Assembly: GCF_901709675.1 (NCBI RefSeq)
Contig: NC_051093.1
Location: 6,965,053-7,029,052, forward strand
Direction: 5' to 3'
DNA from: Syngnathus acus
Taxonomy: Eukaryota > Chordata > Actinopteri > Syngnathiformes > Syngnathidae
DNA: 64,000 nucleotides
Shown: positions 14,726-34,090 of the stretch, in pieces
Position numbering within the stretch: the first letter of the stretch is position 1
Layout of the letters: the number at the start of each line of letters is the position of its first letter
Position numbers and translations under genes: made by a program
The notes under the pieces: generated by a model
What the model was told of the DNA's origin: nothing
The model's input: the letters and a program-made list of their open reading frames with translations, nothing else
Databases searched by the model: none

Positions 14726-15419
14726 TTTATATGCTGATATGTGTAAAGCCATTTGAAAGGAGTATTTTAAAAATCAGGCAGTCATTTAGATGAGTCATTA
14801 ATCAAGGCGCGTAGTTGTGTGGCATCCCCAGCCAAGCACTTCTTTGTTCTGCTGTGGTGGGCTCTGCTCAGAGTCTCAGTGTGCTTGCTTCTAATGAGCG
14901 GTGACTGGTGTGAGCGTGCAGCTGGGCAATGATGCCCCCCCCCCCAAATGTGTGTTTGTGTGAGCAAGAGAAGGAAAATAGCAGCTCAACAGCCTGAGAT
15001 AACATTGCACTTGACAGCCGTGCTGCCTTCTCAGAACCCTTTTTAAACTTGAGGTCACGACAAATAGTTTTCCTGTGATTTTGTTTGAAAACAGTGACTG
15101 ATTGAGTTTTGGCTTGCTCTTGTCAAGCAGAATGTTCATACTCGCCATTTTGTTCACTCTATGAACGGCCGGATCTAAACACAAAAAAAAGTTCCAGTTT
15201 CTTTATTATATTCAGTTTATAACATAGCTTATTGCAAATTAATTGAAGGACCCTCAAGCGGTCCTCCATGGGGTCCGGGAACCTCAGTTTGAGAACCTCT
15301 GTTGTCTCTGCAATACGCCATGTGGTGTTCAGACCAAAAATGGCCTTGTTTGTTTATCACTTCATTCCATTATGGACCCACCTAACCTCCCTCCCGCCTT
15401 TCCCTGGGTCCAGCACAGC

Positions 15420-16603
15420 ATGGCGGAGTCGGAACCTACTACCGAACAGCTGGCCGCACTCGCCGCAGCCAACGAGGAGACGGACGCCACCGTCAACTAC
15501 AGACCTCCGGCGCCCAAGAGCTTACAGGAGATCCAAGAACTGGATAAAAATGACGAGAGCCTGCGCAAGTACAAGGAGGCGTTACTGGGCAGCACTTCTG
15601 TGAGCGCAGGTGAGGAATCAAAACTTTTTTTGTCTATTTCTATGTGTCCATCTATTTTATTGCTTTATTCGTGACATGTCGGGAATGTCGTCTGTCTTAG
15701 ATCCCGGCGCACCAAACATCCAGGTGACTCGAATGACTCTGGTATGTGATGCCGCGCCAAACAATTTGGTGCTTGATCTGCAGGGTGAGTGTGTTTTATG
15801 AAACAAATATTCTTAAGTGGAAATTTGGCTGGAGCAAAACAATTCTGGACTTAAATGTATTTTGAAGTTTTCCTTGAACCACATCTTCCCAAAAATGATT
15901 CATGGACTGACTCTGCTGAAGTGCTAGTTTCACTATACAGTGTGATGAAGAAGGCCATCTAGTGGCCAACATCTTTACTACAACGTCACTGATGATCATA
16001 CTAAAAAAAATAATGACGATAATAGTACAAAATGACAAGAGTAAATTTTAAATAATGCTTTACCAGGCTAACTTCAATCGGCTTTCGCACCCTGACTTAT
16101 TATACGACTGTGTGTCCCTGCCAGGAGATCTGGAGAACTTCAAGAAGAACCCGTTTGTGTTGAAGGAGGGCGTGGAGTACAAAATGAAAGTCAACTTCAA
16201 GGTGAGAGCGAGACTCCGTGAAACGCCCGGCGTATGTTCGGTGCACTGATGTGCGACGCCTTTGCAGGTTAACAAGGAGATCGTGTCGGGTTTGAAGTAC
16301 ATTCAGCAGTCGTTCAGGAAAGGAGTTAAGGGTGAGCACAGCGACTTGAATACAGTTAGATTGTAGGGCGGTGCTAATCTGTTAACCACTCTCTGACCAG
16401 TTGACAAGTCGGACTACATGGTGGGAAGCTACGGGCCAAGACCTGACAAGGAGTACGAGTTCCTCACCACCTTGGAGGAGGCGCCCAAAGGCTTGATGGC
16501 CCGCGGAACGTACACTATCAAGTCCAAGTTCACCGACGACGACAAACACGACCATCTGTCCTGGGAGTGGAGCCTCGCCATCAAGAAGGACTGGAAAGAC
16601 TGA
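15420..16603 (+). CDS. arhgdia: Rho GDP-dissociation inhibitor 1
   Basis: Five exons join in phase: 15420-15609, 15701-15784, 16125-16201, 16268-16331 and 16401-16603, giving 205 residues (mammalian about 204). The N-terminal regulatory arm ([11 protein letters not shown], then [17 protein letters not shown] and [13 protein letters not shown]) precedes the immunoglobulin-like domain with [52 protein letters not shown] and a KKDWKD end. RhoGDI holds prenylated Rho GTPases in a cytosolic, GDP-bound state. The start fits family length; the upstream in-frame Met (MDPPNLPP) lies before the splice acceptor and is not used. The gene is tail to tail with cdr2l. Confidence 0.96.
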
Positions 16604-17102
16604 CTCCCTTAAGACCACCTGAGAAATAGTCGCCCTCCTCCGCTTTCTTTCCTCTCTTGCTGTCATTCCATTGTTTCCGATTGAGGTCCTCTCCGTCCAC
16701 CCTCGCTCTTACTTGAATTCGGTTTTCTGGGAAATGTTCAATTCTGGAAATGGAGATGAAAACATGCGTGATATTTTGGGTAGGAATCAATAGTTCCAAA
16801 TTTTTTTCGATGATTTTCTTTCTCTACCCTTCAACCTTGTTATTTTTTTTTTTTAAATGTATTTTTTTTTTATGCTCACCATATCTGCCTTGGGAAACTA
16901 CAGGAGCATTGCTGTATGTATGTGTTGAGTGTGTGGGGCCTCTGGACGGTCATTTTGCATCATTGCTGGACACAGTTCTTGGACACAGCCCGACTAAAGC
17001 CTTTGAGCAGATTTGTCGTCTTGGGAAATTTTTGGGAATTTAGGTCACCGCTTTTTTTTTCCCTGGTATGCTGTGGCAAAATGTCTGGTCCATGTCATGA
17101 TG

Positions 17103-17140
<38 letters not shown>

Positions 17141-17535
17141 ACTTGTTAATTGCCGTGTGGCCTCTGAACATGAACCCTCAGGACAAGTAGAAAAAATTGA
17201 AACTATTTTTTTAGCATGCTTAAGCATGTTTACAGGAGGCAAATATGCTTCCTGCTACTATTATTAATTATTCCCATCTCTGATCGGCCCCTCATATTCT
17301 AAATGCATACACTCAATTTATGTTAAGAAAAATCCCCCACCGAACATTGGTAATGGCGAGTGGACCCATATACATTGATGGAGACTTGCAGCTTCATTCA
17401 GATCTTTCTGGTGTTTGGTTGCGGTTTGAATCAGTCAATTGCTACATGCTGCCTGATGTAATGAGCTCCTGTGATGACATTAAAATGTTGAATTTAAAAC
17501 ATGTCCTCTTTACAGAAAACAAAAACTTGGTAAAT
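16604..17535 (+). other. arhgdia: arhgdia 3' UTR
   Basis: Non-coding sequence after the stop with a T-tract of about 33 bases (17103-17135). A possible ATTAAA signal lies at 17479-17484. The 3' end of the opposing cdr2l gene lies within about 60 bases, so the two 3' UTRs abut or overlap. Confidence 0.45.
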
Positions 17536-17538
17536 GCT

Positions 17539-17544
17539 TTTATT
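17539..17544 (-). terminator. cdr2l: Polyadenylation signal of cdr2l
   Basis: AATAAA on the minus strand about 170 bases beyond the cdr2l stop codon. Confidence 0.45.
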
Positions 17545-17712
17545 TTTAAGGAACAGAAAATGTAATCATATTCACCACATCCATAGAATCTGCATTGTTT
17601 CCAAGTCACAAATGAGAAACCCTCAGAACTTAGTAGAAGCAACGAAAAGTCAAGCATGTTAGAAAGGATCCATCTTATCCTCATTTGTAGTGGCGAGTGA
17701 GCTGAAACATTT

Positions 17713-21109
<3,397 letters not shown>

Positions 21110-21795
21110 CCTACCCGCACGGAGCATCGAGGCTAATTCACCCCGAGGCACCCCCGGAAGTGACAAACTTTAACCCTCCGCAAGGGCGTAAAAGCCTTTT
21201 GGGGGGGGGGGATTAAAAAAAAAAAATAAAGAGCGGTGCAATGATGGAGGAAGGCTTGGTCAATGAGTTGACAACAGTGGGCCTCGGTGATTCGAGAGAA
21301 CAGTGGCGCTTCTCATGTGTTGGTACCACTGGGCTTTGATGAGCATCATGCACGTCCGCTCTTACTGTGCAGCTGAGACGTTCAAGGCACTTGGGAAATG
21401 CGATACGCCAAGGCCTCCTTTTGGAGACATTTTTATTTACATTCACAGTAATGAAACATGCAAGCTAGTAAATTACCGTGTTTTATTTTATTTAACGCGG
21501 TTAAGTATTTGTATGTGTTTATTGTAGGCGAGCTTGTCATACAATGGAAAACGTTTCTGGAAGGAAGGTCTAACGAGTGTCCGCTGTAATCATTTTACAT
21601 ATTACTTGCGTTAAGAAGTTTAGTAATGAAATTGTCCAACAAGATGTCTGCTCGTTTTATCACATCCAACAAATTGCGAATTGCATTTTATGGCTTTTAC
21701 GAGGAGTCGTGAACGTAGCACAATTGGGGGTGACGTCACCGTCAACATGACAGCGCAAACAGCAGCGCCCTCCTGCTAATTTTAGTTGGTTAGTA
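21110..21795. other. cdr2l upstream region
   Basis: Contains GC-rich 5' sequence with an ETS-like CGGAAGTG near 21154, a G-run near 21201 and a palindromic CRE, TGACGTCA, at 21731-21738. No gene is seen. Confidence 0.4.
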
Positions 21796-21917
21796 CAGTT
21801 GTCCCCGACTTTTTTTACGCCACGGACAATGTATGATTTATTCATATAAAGGCCGGTCCGCAAAAATATTTCTGACACTTAACCGGTCCGTGGCGCAAAA
21901 AAGGTTGGGGACAACTG
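21796..21917. mobile_element. Short hAT-type fold-back element (left border of the repeat island)
   Basis: 122 bases from CAGTTGTCCCCGAC to GTTGGGGACAACTG, which are perfect inverted termini. The interior carries complementary 'ccggtccg' pieces, so the whole unit can fold on itself. It is related to the longer element at 25433-26006 and sits in the opposite orientation to it. Confidence 0.65.
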
Positions 21918-21979
21918 ATCTACTATTCGCTTGTGAGCTGTTCCATAAAAGCCTATATGTTCCTTACAGGTAGAGCGAG

Positions 21980-22051
21980 GGTTCCATAGTGAAGTGGTTA
22001 GTGTTCTGGACTTACACTCCAGCGGCCCGGGTACAAATCCCAGTGAGACCT
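21980..22051 (+). repeat. tRNA-like unit, plus-strand copy
   Basis: Seventy-two bases that read as a tRNA: acceptor side GGTTCCA, an A-box-like TAGTGAAGTGGTTAG, anticodon stem CTGGA/TCCAG with a seven-base loop CTTACAC, a B-box-like GGTACAAATCC, and a 3' side pairing with the acceptor. The loop would place TAC as anticodon, whereas the sister copies place TTC. It is the only copy on the plus strand. It is followed by the same spacer type (TTTTATCATGTAAATATT) as the minus-strand copies. It is probably a tRNA-derived repeat rather than a working tRNA; the B box departs from GGTTCGA. Confidence 0.6.
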
Positions 22052-22186
22052 GAAATTTTTATCATGTAAATATTTGCAACACAGTTGCTTGTGTGCTACC
22101 CCTAGGACCTTTTAGGACCTAAAATAGGACTAACCCTAACCCTAGCACTAACCCTATGCAAATCTTTCCACGATAAAATATTTTGG

Positions 22187-22261
22187 GTCCTACTGGGATT
22201 TGAACACGGGTCGCTGGGGTGAAAGTCCAGAGCACTAACCACCCACTACACTATGGAGCCC
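22187..22261 (-). repeat. tRNA-Glu-like unit, minus-strand copy
   Basis: The reverse complement shows GGCTCCATAGTGTAGTG with a small insertion (GGTGG) in the D arm, then the CTGGACTTTCACCCCAG anticodon arm with TTC in the anticodon position, and TTCAAATCC in the T arm. The D-arm insertion makes it a likely non-functional copy. Its orientation is opposite to the copy at 21980, with a short CCCTAA tract (22131-22155) between the two. Confidence 0.6.
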
Positions 22262-22353
22262 TCACTCATAATACATGGAACATACATGGTTTTATGGAGT
22301 AGCACTCAAGGAACTTGCAAATTTTTACATGATAAAATATTTTAGGTCCTACG

Positions 22354-22425
22354 GGTTAGGGTTAGAGCTAGGGTTAGGGTTAGGGTTAGAGCTAGGGTTA
22401 GGGTTAGGGTTAGGGTTAGAGCTAG
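22354..22425 (+). repeat. Telomere-type (TTAGGG)n tract
   Basis: About 72 bases of TTAGGG with GAGCTAGGG variants, G-rich on the plus strand. It ends at GAGCTAGCCGAGCTC, where the sequence flips to the C-rich strand. Together with the following array this makes a head-to-head telomere-type junction. Confidence 0.9.
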
Positions 22426-22429
22426 CCGA

Positions 22430-24520
22430 GCTCTAACCTAACCTTAGCCCTAACCCTATCTCTAACTCTAGCTCTAACCTTAACCCTAGCCCTAACCTTA
22501 GCACTAACCCTAACCCTAGCTGTAACCCTAACCTTAGCTCTAACCCTAACCCTAACCCTAACCCTAACCCTAACCCTAGCTCTAACCCTAACCCTATCTC
22601 TAACTCTAACCTTAACCCTAGCCCTAACCTTAGCACTAACCCTAACCCTAACCCTAACCCTAGCTCTAACCCTAACCCTATCTCTAACTCTAACCTTAAC
22701 CCTAGCCCTAGCCCTAACCTTAGCACTAACCCTAACCCTATCCCTAACCCTAACCCTAACCCTATCTCTAACTCTAACTCTAGCTCTAACCTTAACCCTA
22801 GCCCTAACCTTAGCACTAACCCTAACCCTAGCTGTAACCCTAACCTTAGCTCTAACCCTAACCCTAACCCTAACCCTAGCTCTAACCCTAACCCTATCTC
22901 TAACTCTAACCTTAACCCTAGCCCTAACCTTAGCACTAACCCTAACCCTATCCCTAACCCTAACCCTAACCCTAACCCTAACCCTAACCCTAACCCTAAC
23001 GCTAACCCTAGCTCTAACCCTAACCCTATCTCTAACGCTAACCTTAACCCTAGCCCTAACCTTAGCATTAACCCTAACCCTATCCCTAACCCTAACCCTA
23101 ACCCTAACCCTAACCCTAACCCTATCTCTAACTCTAGCTCTAACCTTAACCCTAGCCCTAACCTTAGCACTAACCCTAACCCTAGCTGTAACCCTAACCT
23201 TAGCTCTAACCATAACCCTAACCCTAACCCTAACCCTAACCCTAGCTCTAACCCTAACCCTATCTCTAACTCTAGCTCTAACCTTAACCCTAGCCCTAAC
23301 CTTAGCACAAACCCTAACCCTAACCCTAGCTCTAACCCTAACCCTAACCTTAGCTCTAACCCTAACCCTAGCTCTAACCCGAGCTCTAACCCTAACCCTA
23401 GGTCTTACCCTAACCTTAGCCCTAACCCTAACCCTAACCCTAACCCTAACCCTAACCCTAACCCTAGCTCTAACCCTAACCCTATCTCTAACTCTAACCT
23501 TAACCCTAGCCCTAACCTTAGCACTAACCCTAACCCTATCCCTAACCCTAACCCTAACCCTAACCCTAGCTCTAACCCTAACCCTATCTCTAACTCTAAC
23601 CTTAACCCTAGCCCTAACCTTAGCACTAACCCTAACCCTAACCCTAACCCTAACGCTAACCCTAGCTCTAACCCTAACCCTATCTCTAACGCTAACCTTA
23701 ACCCTAGCCCTAACCTTAGCTCTAACCCTAACCCTAACCCTAACCCTAACCCTAACCCTAGCTCTAACCCTAACCCTATCTCTAACTCTAGCTCTAACCT
23801 TAACCCTAGCCCTAACCTTAGCACAAACCCTAACCCTAACCCTAGCTCTAACCCTAACCTTAGCTCTAACCCTAACCCTAGCTCTAACCCTAACCCTAGG
23901 TCTTACCCTAACCTTAGCCCTAACCCTAACCCTAGCCCTAACCCTAACCCTAACCCTAACCCTAACCCTAGCTCTAACCCTAACCCTATCTCTAACTCTA
24001 ACCTTAACCCTAGCCCTAACCTTAGCACTAACCCTAACCCTATCCCTAACCCTAACCCTAACCCTAACCCTAGCTCTAACCCTAACCCTATCTCTAACGC
24101 TAACCTTAACCCTAGCCCTAACCTTAGCATTAACCCTAACCCTAACCCTAACCCTATCTCTAGCTCTAACCTTAACCCTAGCCCTAACCTTAGCACTAAC
24201 CCTAACCCTAGCTGTAACCCTAACCTTAGCTCTAACCATAACCCTAACCCTAACCCTAACCCTAACCCTAACCCTAGCTCTAACCCTAACCCTATCTCTA
24301 ACTCTAGCTCTAACCTTAACCCTAGCCCTAACCTTAGCACAAACCCTAACCCTAACCCTAGCTCTAACCCTAACCCTAACCTTAGCTCTAACCCTAACCC
24401 TAGCTCTAACCCGAGCTCTAACCCTAACCCTAGGTCTTACCCTAACCTTAGCCCTAACCCTAACCCTAGCTCTAACCTTAACCCTAGCCCTAACCTTAGC
24501 ACTAACCCTAACCCTATGCA
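22430..24520 (-). repeat. Degenerate telomere-type (CCCTAA)n array, about 2.1 kb
   Basis: A continuous array of CCCTAA and variant hexamers (TAGCTC, TATCTC, TAACTC, TAACCT, TAGCAC, TAGCCC), C-rich on the plus strand. Spacings between the recurring variant GCACTA/GCACAA are almost all multiples of six, so register is kept. Rarer variants expose a larger period: GCACAA occurs at 23305, 23821 and 24337, exactly 516 bases apart. GAGCTC (23381, 24413) and GGTCTT (23401, 24433) are both offset by 1032. This points to unequal exchange or segmental duplication of a degenerate block rather than fresh telomerase addition. The long open frames seen here on the minus strand (RVRVRA-type) are a by-product of the hexamer and are not genes. 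Confidence 0.95.
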
Positions 24521-24545
24521 AGGTTTTCCACGATATAATATTTTA

Positions 24546-24587
24546 GGTCCTACTGGGATTCGAACCAGGGTCGCTGGGGTGAAACCT
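24546..24587 (-). repeat. Truncated tRNA-Glu-like unit (3' half) embedded between telomere-type tracts
   Basis: Only the 3' half of the unit is present: it starts in the anticodon loop (TTTCACCCCAGCGACCC on the minus strand) and includes an unaltered GGTTCGAATCC B box and the 3' acceptor side. On the plus strand the other half is replaced at about 24588 by CCCTAA-type sequence, which runs to about 24640. Confidence 0.65.
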
Positions 24588-24640
24588 GTAACCCTAACCC
24601 TAACCCTAGCTCTAACCTTAACACTAACCCTAGCCCTATG
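24588..24640 (-). repeat. Short telomere-type tract
   Basis: About 50 bases of TAACCC with variants, separating the truncated tRNA-like unit from the main tRNA-like tandem array. Confidence 0.8.
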
Positions 24641-25430
24641 CAAATTTTTCCACGATAAAATATTTTAGGTTCTACTGGGATTTGAACCCGGGTCGCTGGG
24701 GGTGAAACTTCAGAGCACTAACCACTACACTATGGAGCCCTCACTCATAATTCATGGAACATACATGGTTTTATGGAGTAGCACTCAAGCAACTGTGTTT
24801 TTACATGATAAAATATTTCAGGTCCTACGAGGAGTTGAACCCGAGTCACTGGAGTGAAAGTCGAGATCATTAACCACTACACTGTGGAACCCTCGCTCAT
24901 TTTGCATGGAACATACATAGTTTTATGCGGCAGCACACAAGCAACTGGCAAATCTTTCAATGATAAAATATTTTGGGTCATGCTGGGATTTGAACCGGGA
25001 TCACTGAGGTTTAAGTCCAGAACACTAACCACTACACTATGGAACCCTCACTCGCACTCGTAATACATGGAACATACATGGTTTAATGGAGTAGCACTCA
25101 AGCAACTGTGTTGCAAATTTTTACATGATAAAATATTTTAGCTCGCACTGGGATTTGAACCTGAGTCACTGGGGGGAAAATCCAGATCATTAACCACTAC
25201 ACTATGGAATCCTCGCTCATATTGCCTGGAACATACATGGTTTTATGGGGCAGGGCAGCACACAAGCAACTGCTGCAAAGTCTTCCATAATAAAATACCT
25301 GAATTTCAGCTGGGATTTGAACCCATGTCGCTGGGGTTAAAGCTCAGAGCACTAACCACTACACTATGGAGCCCTCGCTCATACGGCCAGGAACATATAT
25401 GGTTTTATGGAGCAGCTCACAAGTGAATAG
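24641..25430 (-). repeat. Tandem array of five tRNA-Glu-like units with conserved spacer
   Basis: Minus-strand tRNA-like units lie at about 24668-24740, 24821-24892, 24976-25048, 25141-25213 and 25306-25376, a 153-165 base period. Each has CCATAGTGTAGTGGTTA (A box) and a TTCAAATCC-type B box. The spacers share CATGGAACATACATGGTTTT, AGCACTCAAGCAACTG and ATGATAAAATATTTT. Acceptor-stem pairing weakens in the later copies (the last copy no longer pairs). Decay therefore varies between units. A tRNA-Glu(TTC) origin is inferred from the CTTTCAC loop. No reverse-transcriptase tail or LINE-like 3' end is visible, so a classical SINE is not evident. Confidence 0.65.
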
Positions 25431-25432
25431 AT

Positions 25433-26006
25433 CAGTGGTCCCCAACCTTTTTTTGCGCCACAGACCGGTTACGTGACAGAAATATTTTTCGCGGACCGGC
25501 CTTTATATGAATAAATAATACATTTATATAAATAAATAATACATTTATAATAAATATATAAATACGATGAAATAAAATGATACGACTATTTCTTCTTTAG
25601 TAGTTTTTTTTTTAGTTTTTCCTTGCCCTCTTGGGAGCTTAAGATCAGGGGATGCTTTGAGAATAATTGACAATTTTTTCTGTATATGTGAAGCCCTTTG
25701 AGACTGCTTGCGATTTAGGGCTATATAAATAAACTTGACTTCTTTCTTTCTTTATTAGTAATTATTTATTATTTATTACATTTTATTAATAAAACTCACC
25801 ATGACGTTGAATTAGTGGGAGCACTGAGCTTGTTTCTCAGAAACGAGCCGGTCCCATCTAGTCTTAATCGGAGACAATGACACCCAAAGTGGTTAAGGAT
25901 TGTCTTTTAATGCAGGATGCCATGTGAAAAATATGTTTTTTTCCCCCTGTGCGGCTTGGTGGCCCGGTCCCAAGTGACCCGCGGACCGGTAGTTGGGGAC
26001 CGCCGG
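25433..26006. mobile_element. hAT-type non-autonomous element (right border of the repeat island)
   Basis: About 570 bases starting CAGTGGTCCCCAACC and ending GTTGGGGACCGCCG, imperfect inverted termini. The subterminal 'accgg/ccggt' pieces match the 122-base relative at 21796. The interior is AT-rich and non-coding. No transposase is present. Confidence 0.65.
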
Positions 26007-26488
26007 GTTAGTGCATCGCTAGTTAGTGGTTAGTGCATGGTAAACCTAACATAATTTTAGCATCCATGTGGACAGCAAAATAGGAAACACACAGAGGGCT
26101 CCACTTTTATACCCGAATTGTCAATGTGGACATTAACATGAACAATTAAGCACTGAGGGGTGGCAATGCTCTTTGGCTTATCTCCACGTACAAAATATAC
26201 AAAATATTTACAAATAAAAAAAGGTACAAGAATGAATCAGTAATTAACAGAAAATACTTTGAATGGTCTTCAACAATTGAATGCAACAGCATTTCTGACA
26301 CTTTTGAGCCAAAACAATAGCATTGTGTAGAATTCATATCCATTTCTCCATTGGAGATTTAAGAGCAGAGCATTATGGCTCAAACATTTGAAGCTGAACC
26401 TAGTCAGAACGTGCGTTGAAGCATGAGGTCAAGTGAAAAAAACACCCAAGGCACAAACAGAGAGAAATTCCATAAATCATTCTTTTCT
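26007..26488 (-). other. recql5: recql5 3' UTR and spacer
   Basis: Non-coding sequence downstream of the recql5 stop on the minus strand. No clear AATAAA on that strand was found. No other feature seen. Confidence 0.35.
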
Positions 26489-33475
<6,987 letters not shown>

Positions 33476-33820
33476 TAGCACACGGTGGCAGCGTCGCACA
33501 TTGATGACATCATAGCTGATCTATTATTTTTTTAAGGGTTTTTTTTTTTCGAATCGGTGAAGGATTTAAATTAAATCATTCTAGTAATTAAAAAATAATC
33601 ACGGGACTTTATAATGAATAAAAAAATTGTGGCAACAAAAAATAATCAACCTAAAAGACGTTTTGATTACACTGGTCAACAGGTATTTTCAACGCTGATT
33701 TAAAATGTCTTTACTTATCCCCACTATGACTTTTAGATATGCTTTTTGACAGCATGGTGAAACAACTGCAATCTGTTTACGTAAACAAGAGACGGTATCA
33801 TCATCGTTAACTCTTTTTTT

Positions 33821-33826
33821 TTTATT
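33821..33826 (-). terminator. Polyadenylation signal candidate for the PRY-SPRY gene
   Basis: AATAAA on the minus strand about 270 bases beyond the stop codon at 34091. Confidence 0.4.
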
Positions 33827-34090
33827 CAGTGTATGATGACAATTACAGTACATGACAATGTAGATAGTACAGTTCTCCTTCCGAACACCAAGTATGTGAG
33901 CACACCTTTTAATATGGAGGAAAGAGAGTAGCAGCAGCACAGAGAGTGGTCACGCCTTGAAACTATTTGAAAGCACAAGAATGTCAGGATCGCTGATCCC
34001 TCCCAGTGATTTGAATAACCTTGTCACCTTTTTATTCCTTAATATGATACCTACTGGAGATGTTGAAGGAAAAGTTGTTCAGGTACGAAA

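Larger units (their letters stand above)
9480..15410. other. Spacer and probable long 5' intron of arhgdia; no other gene seen
   Basis: About 5.9 kb without a convincing coding region. It contains a likely untranslated first exon of arhgdia (about 10080-10161), T-rich tracts near 9983 and 13378, and a hAT-type MITE at 14446-14725. Open frames such as 13941-14423 have no domain and poor composition. Most of this stretch is probably arhgdia intron 1. Confidence 0.5.

Noticed and set aside
15243-15674. Upstream extension of the arhgdia first coding exon (MKDPQAVLHG..., MDPPNLPP...)
   Set aside because: A splice acceptor lies at about 15413, and MAESEP at 15420 gives the family length and N-terminus.
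22422-24521. A 699-residue open frame (and companions in other minus-strand frames) rich in Arg, Val and Leu
   Set aside because: It is the translation of the degenerate CCCTAA array, which has no stop in the G-rich direction. Composition is RVRVRA or GLGLGL and all minus frames are open together.
21980-25376. Calling the tRNA-like units as functional tRNA genes
   Set aside because: Most have mismatched acceptor stems, an altered B box (TTCAAAT for TTCGAAT) or insertions in the D arm, and they sit in a tandem satellite.
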